From assembly GCF_001984105.1 (NCBI RefSeq), contig NZ_MTQM01000006.1, positions 232,617 through 296,616 of the forward strand: a stretch of DNA of 64,000 bases, given 5' to 3'. Position 1 is the stretch's first letter; each line of letters starts with the position of its first letter. Shown here piece after piece: positions 1 to 6,450 of this stretch. Position numbers and translations under genes: made by a program. Under the pieces are notes generated by a model, which was not told the DNA's origin, ran no database searches, and saw only the letters and a program-made list of their open reading frames with translations. Source of the stretch: Microbacterium sp. CSI-V (GTDB taxonomy: Bacteria > Actinomycetota > Actinomycetes > Actinomycetales > Microbacteriaceae).

Positions 1-518
1 TCGCGGGAGACGGCGACGCGTTCGGCGCGGTGTTCGATCGGCATCGCGACCGCGTCTTCCGACACTCCTACCGGCTGGTCCCGCACATCGCGGACGCGGA
101 AGACGTCCTGGCGGCGGCATTCCTGGAGCTCTGGCGCCGCCGAGGTGCCGTCCGTCTCGTCGACGGATCCGTCCTCCCCTGGCTGCTGCTGACGGCGACG
201 AACTGTGCGCGGAACCTGACACGCTCGCGTCGCCGCTATCAGTCGGTCCTCGACGCGCTGCCGCGAGACGCCGTGGTCGTGGATCCTCCCGCGGACCCTT
301 TGGACGCCGTGCTGGTTGCGGCCGTGGCGCGCCTCCGGCCCCGCGACGCCCGGCTTCTCGCGCTCGTGGCCCTCGGCGACCTCGAGATCGCCGATGCGGC
401 CGCGCTCGTCGGTCTCACTCCGGGGGCGGCGCGTGTCCGTCTCCACCGCATTCGCGCTGCCCTGCGGCAAGACCTCGGCGCCGACACCCGGACCGGGTAT
501 CTCACGGAGACATCATGA
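1..518 (+). CDS. ECF-type RNA polymerase sigma factor (5' end outside window)
   Basis: The frame is open from base 3 with no stop, and the residues before the first internal GTG (base 30) already read as sigma region 2 (GDGDAFGAVFDRHRD), so the true start lies upstream of the window. Region 2 covers the core-binding and -10 recognition helices (RVFRHSYRLV, DAEDVLAAAFLELWRR, PWLLLTATN). Region 4 is a helix-turn-helix near the C-terminus (ADAAALVGLTPGAARVRLHR). There is no region 1.1 or 3, so it is ECF-like. The stop overlaps the start of the following membrane-protein gene in an ATGA, so the two are translationally coupled and probably functionally linked. The target regulon cannot be inferred from sequence. 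Confidence 0.85.
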   Translation, partial: AGDGDAFGAVFDRHRDRVFRHSYRLVPHIADAEDVLAAAFLELWRRRGAVRLVDGSVLPWLLLTATNCARNLTRSRRRYQSVLDALPRDAVVVDPPADPLDAVLVAAVARLRPRDARLLALVALGDLEIADAAALVGLTPGAARVRLHRIRAALRQDLGADTRTGYLTETS

Positions 519-1273
519 ACACCCCCGCACTCTCCCCCGCCTTCTCCTCCGCTCTGCGCGCGCACCTGGTCGCCGAGGCTCGCTCCCCCCGTCGTCGACG
601 CCGACGTTGGGGCGTGTGGGCGGCGGGAGCGACCGCGGCCGTCGTCCTCGGCGGAACGTCGGCGGCCGTGGCATCCGGAGTTCTCCCGCTTCCCGGTGCG
701 CCGCAGGACACCGCTCTCGGCGTGGAGCGGTCGGTCGAGGGAGCAGGGACGGGGGCTCTCGACCTCGGTCCGGTACCGGACGGCGCCACGGACGTCGCGC
801 TCACGCTGCAGTGCCGGGACGCGGGCACGTTCGACCTGCCCGGTACCGGGTCGGTCGTCTGCACGGAGCCCGGCGACAGCGCCGCATCGTGGACCGTCGC
901 GCTGGATGCCGTCGACCCGACGAACCTCCGGGTTGTCACCGACGCCCGGGTCCGCTGGTCGCTCGCCGGCCAGTACGTGTCGCGCGAGACGCTTCCGCTC
1001 GAGACCAATCCGGACGGCCTGACGTTCGGGTCGATCGTCGCCGGCGAGACCCCCGATCTCGTGGCGGTCATCGCGACGAACGGGCGCGACGGCTACGTGC
1101 GGCGGACCGACCTGGAGGACGCGGACGGGACGACGGCCGCGCGGTCGTTCCGCTCCCCCGCCGACGCGCTCGCCTGGCAGGAGGAACGGGGCACGACGTC
1201 GATCACGATCCCGGTCTACGCCTCGGACGGGCGGACGGTGCTCGGCGATTTCGTCGTCGGCGGCTCGCGCTGA
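515..1273 (+). CDS. Single-pass membrane protein coupled to the sigma factor
   Basis: 252 residues. A short Arg-rich cytoplasmic N-terminus (RRRRRR around residue 27) precedes one hydrophobic segment at about residues 33-54, and the rest is polar and probably extracytoplasmic. The start overlaps the sigma-factor stop by 4 bp. This is where an anti-sigma factor or a signalling partner usually sits. However, no zinc-binding anti-sigma motif (HxxxCxxC) is visible and the cytoplasmic part is very short, so I call it only a predicted sigma-linked membrane protein. The extracytoplasmic part has two Cys (CRD, CTEP) that could form a disulfide. It converges with the SGNH hydrolase gene, with only 3 bp between their stops. 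Confidence 0.7.
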   Translation: MNTPALSPAFSSALRAHLVAEARSPRRRRRRWGVWAAGATAAVVLGGTSAAVASGVLPLPGAPQDTALGVERSVEGAGTGALDLGPVPDGATDVALTLQCRDAGTFDLPGTGSVVCTEPGDSAASWTVALDAVDPTNLRVVTDARVRWSLAGQYVSRETLPLETNPDGLTFGSIVAGETPDLVAVIATNGRDGYVRRTDLEDADGTTAARSFRSPADALAWQEERGTTSITIPVYASDGRTVLGDFVVGGSR

Positions 1274-1276
1274 GGA

Positions 1277-2044
1277 TCAGGACGAGAGCGGTGTCAGCTC
1301 CGTCCAGCCCCCGCCGAACTTCGCGGCGCGGCCGTCGCCGGACGACGTCCCGGTCAGGCGGCGCCGCACCCAGGGGGCGACGTGTTCGCGGTAGTAGGCG
1401 GTGCCCTTCAGCCGCGGGATGTCGGGGATCTCGGGGAGATGCCACCACTCCGCCGGCGCCGCGAGGCCGACGGACTCCAGCACGCGCGCGGCCACGCGAT
1501 GGTGTCCGCGGGCGTTCATGTGGAGCCGATCGACGGACCAGAATTCCGGCCCCGCGAGCTCGCGGTCGAACCAGTTGTAGGCCGTGATGACGTCGGGCCG
1601 GGAGCGGATCATCTCCTCGACCGCGTGCGACAGGCGGTCGCCGCGACCCTGGACGACCTGCCCGAGCGGAAGCCCCGCCGACGGATTCGCGCCCGAGAGG
1701 ACGATGAGCTGCACGCCCTCGTCATCGCACCGACGGAGCACGTGCTCGAAGACGTCGACGATCCGGCTGATGCCCGTGCGCGGACGCAGCATGTCGTTGC
1801 CTCCGCCGTTGAACGACAGGTGCGTCGGCTTCAGGGCGAGGGCCGGTTCGAGCTGCTGTTCGACGATCGGCTGCACGAGCTTCCCCCGGATCGCGAGGTT
1901 CGCGTACTGGATCGGTTCGCCCGTGGCATCCGCCCATCCCTGCGCCGCGAGGTCGGCCCAGCCGCGGACCGTCCCGTCGGGGAGTTCGTCGCCGACGCCT
2001 TCGGTGAACGAGTCGCCGATCGCGACGTAGCGCACGGATGCCAT
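1277..2044 (-). CDS. SGNH/GDSL-family hydrolase (esterase or lipase)
   Basis: 255 residues. Block I is GDSFTEG at residues 10-16 with the nucleophile Ser12. The block III equivalent is NGGGNDML near residue 80. Block V is DRLHMN near residues 172-177, supplying the catalytic Asp and His. There is no signal peptide, so it is probably cytoplasmic. Family members hydrolyse ester or acyl bonds in lipids, acetylated sugars or acyl-CoA-like substrates; the substrate cannot be told here. A hexamer TAGGCT (2051-2056 read on the minus strand) lies 6 bp before the ATG, suggesting a leaderless transcript. A large inverted repeat (2096-2166) separates it from the upstream MFS gene. Confidence 0.85.
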   Translation of the reverse strand: MASVRYVAIGDSFTEGVGDELPDGTVRGWADLAAQGWADATGEPIQYANLAIRGKLVQPIVEQQLEPALALKPTHLSFNGGGNDMLRPRTGISRIVDVFEHVLRRCDDEGVQLIVLSGANPSAGLPLGQVVQGRGDRLSHAVEEMIRSRPDVITAYNWFDRELAGPEFWSVDRLHMNARGHHRVAARVLESVGLAAPAEWWHLPEIPDIPRLKGTAYYREHVAPWVRRRLTGTSSGDGRAAKFGGGWTELTPLSS

Positions 2045-2050
2045 CCCGCC

Positions 2051-2056
2051 AGCCTA
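2051..2056 (-). promoter_or_regulatory. Putative -10 hexamer of the SGNH hydrolase (leaderless)
   Basis: TAGGCT on the minus strand lies exactly 6 bp before the ATG at 2044. There is no Shine-Dalgarno sequence between them, so transcription would start at or next to the start codon. No clear -35 box was seen. Confidence 0.5.
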
Positions 2057-2095
2057 CGCGCGCGGGAACGCCCCGGACGTCGAACGTGGATGCCA

Positions 2096-2166
2096 GGGTT
2101 TGGGGCGCGATCCGCGCTTTGGGGCGGAGAATTCACGCCCCAAAGCGCGAAATGCGCCCCAAACCC
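2096..2166. repeat. Large intergenic inverted repeat, element A
   Basis: Two 31-nt arms (2096-2126 and 2136-2166) flank a 9-nt spacer. They match at 28 of 31 positions, with the mismatches clustered in the arm centre. Each arm carries two direct copies of the word TTTGGGGCG, so the whole element is word-word-inverse-inverse. It lies between the MFS gene end and the SGNH gene start. It could terminate the MFS transcript, but its size and four-word layout resemble dispersed intergenic palindromes. Compare elements at 28411-28473 and 48938-49004. Confidence 0.8.
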
Positions 2167-2214
2167 GACGAGCAGGGGGAGCCGAGGCCGGGAGCGCGAG
2201 CCGGGTCTCGGGCG

Positions 2215-3555
2215 TCAGCCCTCGGCCAGCGCCCGCCCGCGCTCCTCACGGAGGAACAGCGCCGCGACCACGGCGACGGCGAAGAACGCCGCGAAGACCA
2301 CGAACAGCAGCGGGGCGCCCCCGAGGCCGAGCAGCGGCGGCACGCTCAGCGGGGCGACGATCGAGGCGATGCGGCCGACTCCCGCAGCCCACCCCGAGCC
2401 CGTGGCCCGGAGGGGCGTGGGATACGTCTCGGGGGTCGCCGCGTAGAGCGCCCCCCAGGCGCCGAGATTGAAGAACGACAGCGCCATCCCGGCGGCGATG
2501 ACCGCGACCTCGCCGGAAGCCGTTCCGAAGAAGACCGCGGAGACGGCGGAACCGGCGAGGAAGGTCGCCAATGTGGCCCGGCGACCCCAGGCCTCGATGA
2601 GCCAGGCCGCGACGGCGTACCCGGGAAGCTGGGCCAGCGTGATGATCAGCGTGAAACCGAACGAGCGGACCAGGTCGTATCCCTGCGACACGAGGATCGT
2701 CGGGATCCAGATGAACGCCCCGTAGTACGAGAAGTTCACGCAGAACCACAGGAGCCAGAGCGCTGCCGTCCGCCGCCGCAGCGGCGCGGCCCACAGAGCG
2801 CGCACCCGGGCGCGCGGCGCCCGGTGCTCCTCGCCGACCTCCGTGGCGGCGGCGGTGAACGACACCCGACCGGCGGCGGCCTCGAAGTCGCCGACGATGG
2901 CCGAGGCCTCGGCATCCCTCCCCCGGCTCGCGAGCCAGCGCGGCGATTCGGGCAGTCCCCACCTCACGAGGAGCGCATAGGCGGCGGGGATCGCGCCGAG
3001 GGCGAACGCCCAGCGCCAGCCGTCGGCGGATGCCGGCACCACGAGGTAGCCGATGAGGGCGGCGGCCGTCCACCCGATCGCCCAGAACGCCTCGAGGAAG
3101 ACGATCACGCGCCCGCGCATGCGCGCGGGGGCGAACTCGCTCACGTACGTGGAGGCGACCGGCAGCTCGGCACCGAGGCCGAGACCGACGACGAAGCGCA
3201 ACGCGAGCAGCGCCGCCAGACCGCCGACGAGCGCGCTCGCGCCGGTCGCGACGCCGTAGACCAGCAGGGTCAGCGCGAAGACGTGGCGGCGTCCGAACCG
3301 GTCCGCGAGCAGGCCGCCGACGCTCGCGCCGATCGCCATGCCCTCGAAGCCGGCCGAGGCGATCCACGACGCCTCCGTCGGAGCCAGCTGCCACTGCGCC
3401 GACAACGCGGCGATGACGAACGAGATGAGCCCGACGTCCATGGCATCCAGCGCCCACCCCAGGCCCGACCCGCCGAGCACGCGCGCATGCCGGCGGGTGA
3501 ACGGGAGGGCGTCGAGGCGGTCCGCGATGCGGGCGACGTCGGTCGAGGTGGTCAC
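2215..3555 (-). CDS. MFS transporter (metabolite:H+ symporter type)
   Basis: 446 residues with 12 predicted membrane segments in two halves. MFS signatures include the loop 2-3 motif DRFGRRH near residue 86, the R-rich counterpart in the second half (WGRRATL), and LPESPRWL after segment 6, a motif of sugar-porter and aromatic-acid transporter relatives. The N-terminal motif GWALDAMDVGL resembles AAHS and SV2-like organic-anion carriers. It overlaps the LLM oxidoreductase gene upstream by 4 bp (ATGA), so the pair is one operon and the transporter may import the oxidoreductase's substrate (inference). The substrate is unknown. A long inverted repeat follows the stop. Confidence 0.85.
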   Translation of the reverse strand: MTTSTDVARIADRLDALPFTRRHARVLGGSGLGWALDAMDVGLISFVIAALSAQWQLAPTEASWIASAGFEGMAIGASVGGLLADRFGRRHVFALTLLVYGVATGASALVGGLAALLALRFVVGLGLGAELPVASTYVSEFAPARMRGRVIVFLEAFWAIGWTAAALIGYLVVPASADGWRWAFALGAIPAAYALLVRWGLPESPRWLASRGRDAEASAIVGDFEAAAGRVSFTAAATEVGEEHRAPRARVRALWAAPLRRRTAALWLLWFCVNFSYYGAFIWIPTILVSQGYDLVRSFGFTLIITLAQLPGYAVAAWLIEAWGRRATLATFLAGSAVSAVFFGTASGEVAVIAAGMALSFFNLGAWGALYAATPETYPTPLRATGSGWAAGVGRIASIVAPLSVPPLLGLGGAPLLFVVFAAFFAVAVVAALFLREERGRALAEG

Positions 3556-4610
3556 CGGATGCCGGCGGTCTCGGTCTCGGCGAGCATCTCGTGCACGAGC
3601 GGGAGGACCCGCGTGCCGTAGAGCTCGATGCTCGACAGGAGCCGGTCGTGCGAGATCGAGCCGCTGGCGAACTTCAGCTGGAAGCGGGAATTGCCGAGCG
3701 CGCGCACGGTCGCGGCGATCTTGCGGGCGACCGTCTCGGGCGACCCGATGTACATCGCCCCCTCGGGACCGACGTCGTGCTGGAAGCGCAGTCGGTTGTA
3801 CTCCGGCCAGCCGCGCTCACGGCCGATCGTGTTGTTCAGTTCTGCGACGCCCTCGTACGCCTCCTCCCAGGCCTGCTGGTCGGTTTCGGCGATGTGCCCG
3901 GGCGAGTGGACGGAGATCGGCATCTGCGGCTTGCCGAACTCCTCCAGCGACCGACGGTAGAGGTCGGCGAAGGGGCGGAAGCGGGCGGAGGATCCGCCGA
4001 TGATCGCCAGCACCAGGCCGTATCCGTACCGTGCGGCGCGTACGACGGACTCGGGGGAACCACCGACCCCGACCCAGGCCGTGAGGCCCTTCTCGGTCTT
4101 CGGATACACGTCCGCGTCCTGCAGGGCGGCACGGGTCTGGCCCTGCCACGACACCGGCTTCTCGTCGAGGAGCAGCGAGAACAGTTCCAGCTTCTCCTCG
4201 AAGAGCTGCTCGTAGTCGCGGAGGTCGTACCCGAAGAGGGGGAACGACTCGATGAACGACCCGCGCCCGAGGATCACCTCGGCCCGGCCGTTCGAGACGG
4301 CATCCAGGGTCGCGAACCGCTCGTACACCCGCACCGGGTCGTCGGACGAGAGCACCGTGACGGCGGTGCCGAGGTGGATGTTCGTCGTGCGGGCCGCGGC
4401 GGCAGCCAGCACGATCTCGGGGCTGGTGACGGCGAAGTCCTTGCGGTGGTGCTCCCCCACGCCGAAGAACGACAGGCCGACCTGGTCCGCGAGGACCGCC
4501 TGGTCCACGACGTTCCGGATGGTCTGGGCGTCGGATTGCAGACTCCCGTCGGGGCCGCGGGAAATGTCTCCGAAGGTGTCGAGACCGAGCTCGAGCTGAC
4601 GATCGTTCAT
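3552..4610 (-). CDS. LLM-class flavin-dependent oxidoreductase
   Basis: 352 residues from the chosen ATG at 4610. An in-frame ATG at 4625 is possible, but AAGGAG sits between the two and is correctly spaced only for 4610. The protein is a bacterial-luciferase-like TIM barrel: LDTFGD near the start, GVGEHH near residue 50 (a conserved family segment), GTAVTVLSSDDPVRVYE, and GRGSFIESFPLFGYDL in the middle. Family members use FMN or F420 to oxidise diverse small molecules, including alkanes, sulfonates, siderophores and pollutants. The gene is translationally coupled to the downstream MFS transporter. An inverted repeat (4623-4636) just upstream of the ribosome binding site could be an operator. 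The substrate is not predictable. Confidence 0.85.
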   Translation of the reverse strand: MNDRQLELGLDTFGDISRGPDGSLQSDAQTIRNVVDQAVLADQVGLSFFGVGEHHRKDFAVTSPEIVLAAAAARTTNIHLGTAVTVLSSDDPVRVYERFATLDAVSNGRAEVILGRGSFIESFPLFGYDLRDYEQLFEEKLELFSLLLDEKPVSWQGQTRAALQDADVYPKTEKGLTAWVGVGGSPESVVRAARYGYGLVLAIIGGSSARFRPFADLYRRSLEEFGKPQMPISVHSPGHIAETDQQAWEEAYEGVAELNNTIGRERGWPEYNRLRFQHDVGPEGAMYIGSPETVARKIAATVRALGNSRFQLKFASGSISHDRLLSSIELYGTRVLPLVHEMLAETETAGIR

Positions 4611-4622
4611 TGCGTCTCCTTG

Positions 4623-4636
4623 CATTCGGATGAATG
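4623..4636. promoter_or_regulatory. Small palindrome upstream of the LLM/MFS operon
   Basis: CATTC-GGAT-GAATG, 5-bp perfect arms with a 4-bp centre, lies 12 bp before the ATG of the LLM oxidoreductase, at the expected position of the transcription start. It could be a repressor site. No regulator gene is adjacent, so this is weak. Confidence 0.3.
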
Positions 4637-4665
4637 AACTTTATGCCCCCCGGCGGTATTCCCGA

Positions 4666-4701
4666 GAATCGGGGCGCCTCCGCGCAGAGACGCCCCGATT
4701 C
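4666..4701 (-). terminator. Hairpin terminator of the DUF885 gene
   Basis: Perfect 11-bp stem (GAATCGGGGCG at 4666-4676 with its complement at 4691-4701) and a 14-nt loop, starting 3 bp after the DUF885 stop. There is no strong U tract, which is common in high-GC actinobacteria. Confidence 0.7.
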
Positions 4702-4704
4702 CGA

Positions 4705-6381
4705 TCACGCGGATGCCAGAGCCGCGCGCAACGTGTCCAGACCGACGCCGCCGATGCCCAGCGCCTTGGTGTGGAACGCCTTCATCGAGAAATCGGCGCC
4801 CTCGCGCTCGCGAGCCTCGTCGCGCACCTGCTCCCAGATGCGCTGCCCCACCTTGTACGACGGGGCCTGGCCCGGCCAGCCGAGGTACCGGTTGACCTCG
4901 AACTTCACGAACTCCTCGGGCATGTTGACGTTGCGCAGCATGAACGCGAGCGCGTAGTCGTGGTCCCACACGCCCTCGCCGTCCAGACGCGGCTTGCCGA
5001 GGTGGACGCCGATGTCGAGCACCACGCGCGCCGCGCGCATCCGCTGGCCGTCGAGCATGCCCAGGCGGTCGGCGGGGTCGTCGAGGTAACCGAGCTGCTC
5101 CATGAGGCGCTCCGCGTACAGCGCCCAGCCTTCGGCGTGACCGCTGGTGCCGGCGAGGAGGCGGCGCCACGAGTTGAGCTGCCCGCGGTTGTACACGGCC
5201 TGCGCGATCTGGAGGTGGTGACCCGGGACGCCCTCGTGGTACACGGTGGTCAGCTCGCGCCACGTGTCGAAGCTGTCGACGCCCTCGGGCACGGACCACC
5301 ACATGCGTCCGGGACGCGAGAAGTCGTCGGTCGGGCCGGTGTAGTAGATGCCGCCCTCCTTCGTGGGGGCGATCATGCACTCGAGGCGACGGATCGGCTC
5401 GGCGATGTCGAAGTGGGTGCGACCCAGCTCCTCGACCGCGCGGTCGCTCGTCCGCTGCATCCACTCCTGTAGGGCTGCGGTGCCGTGGAGCTTGCGCGAG
5501 TCGTCCTGCTCGAGGAACGCGACGGCCTCTTCGACCGTGGAGCCGGGGAGGATCTCGTTCGCGATGGACTCCTGCTCCGCGACCATGCGCGCGAGCTCTT
5601 CCACGCCCCAGTCGTACGTCTCATCGAGGTCGATCGTCGCACCCAGGAACTGCCGCGAGTGCAGCGCGTACAGCTCGCGGCCCACTCCGTCCGTGTCTCC
5701 CGCGGCGGGCGCCAGCTCCGACGTCAGGAACGAGGCCAGGGCGTCGTACGCGACGCGGGCGGCACCGGAGTTGTGATCGAGATCGCGTGCCAGCGACGCG
5801 GGAAGCTGCCCCTCCTCGGGAGCGGCGTCGCCGACGAACTCCGCGAAGAACCCCGTGTCCGAGGTGTAGCGCGCGATCTGCGTGGCCACCTCCACCACCT
5901 GGCGACGTGCGGGCACGACGCCCTTCGAGATGCCCTCGCGGAGCGTCGCGATGTAGCCGTCGATCGCGCCGGGGAGCGCCTTGAGGCGGGTGGAGATCGT
6001 CGACCAGTCCTCGACGGTGGCGGTCGGCATGAGGTCGAATGCCTGGCGCAGGTCCTGCGCGGGCGAGGCGATGACGTTCACGTCGCGCAGGTGCGTCTGC
6101 GCCGCGTGCAGCTCGAGGTGGAGGTCGAGCTCGCGGCCGAGGTCCATCTTCGTGACCTCGTCGACGGCGTCGACGGGAGTGGCGTTGTCGAGGGCGGCCT
6201 TCGTCGCGCGCGCCTGATCGGCCAGCTCGTTCGCGCCCTCGGGACTGTAGTCGCCGAACCGGTCGTTGAACTCGGTGCGTCCGATGTAGGTCGCCAGCGT
6301 CGGCAGACGCTCGGCCAGGGTGTCCACCCACGCGTCGGCGATCGTGTCGATCGGCGTGGGAGTGCGTTCTGAATCAGTCAT
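4705..6381 (-). CDS. DUF885 family protein, putative zinc metallopeptidase
   Basis: 558 residues, the usual length for the family. The hallmark HEGVPGHH lies near residue 380, an HExxxHH-type zinc motif set in YHEGVPGHHLQIAQA. Downstream are the conserved GTSGHAEGWALYAERLME and the C-terminal GWPGQAPSYKVG. No signal peptide or membrane segment is present, so it is cytoplasmic. The family is widespread in actinobacteria and proteobacteria, but its physiological substrate is not established; it is fold-related to M32-type carboxypeptidases. It is monocistronic: a hexamer TAGGCT sits 6 bp before the ATG and a hairpin follows the stop. Confidence 0.85.
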   Translation of the reverse strand: MTDSERTPTPIDTIADAWVDTLAERLPTLATYIGRTEFNDRFGDYSPEGANELADQARATKAALDNATPVDAVDEVTKMDLGRELDLHLELHAAQTHLRDVNVIASPAQDLRQAFDLMPTATVEDWSTISTRLKALPGAIDGYIATLREGISKGVVPARRQVVEVATQIARYTSDTGFFAEFVGDAAPEEGQLPASLARDLDHNSGAARVAYDALASFLTSELAPAAGDTDGVGRELYALHSRQFLGATIDLDETYDWGVEELARMVAEQESIANEILPGSTVEEAVAFLEQDDSRKLHGTAALQEWMQRTSDRAVEELGRTHFDIAEPIRRLECMIAPTKEGGIYYTGPTDDFSRPGRMWWSVPEGVDSFDTWRELTTVYHEGVPGHHLQIAQAVYNRGQLNSWRRLLAGTSGHAEGWALYAERLMEQLGYLDDPADRLGMLDGQRMRAARVVLDIGVHLGKPRLDGEGVWDHDYALAFMLRNVNMPEEFVKFEVNRYLGWPGQAPSYKVGQRIWEQVRDEAREREGADFSMKAFHTKALGIGGVGLDTLRAALASA

Positions 6382-6387
6382 GAGTCG

Positions 6388-6393
6388 AGCCTA
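6388..6393 (-). promoter_or_regulatory. Putative -10 hexamer of the DUF885 gene (leaderless)
   Basis: TAGGCT on the minus strand, 6 bp before the ATG at 6381. This is the same hexamer and spacing as at 2051-2056. No Shine-Dalgarno sequence fits in between. Confidence 0.5.
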
Positions 6394-6415
6394 GGGAAGG
6401 CCCGGGGGCCTGACC

Positions 6416-6444
6416 ACCCGGGACGACCGAACGCCGCCCCGGGT
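6416..6444 (-). terminator. Possible hairpin after polA
   Basis: ACCCGGG (6416-6422) pairs with CCCGGGT (6438-6444) across a 15-nt loop, 7 bp past the polA stop. The stem is short, so this is a weak terminator candidate. Confidence 0.35.
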
Positions 6445-6450
6445 GCGAGG

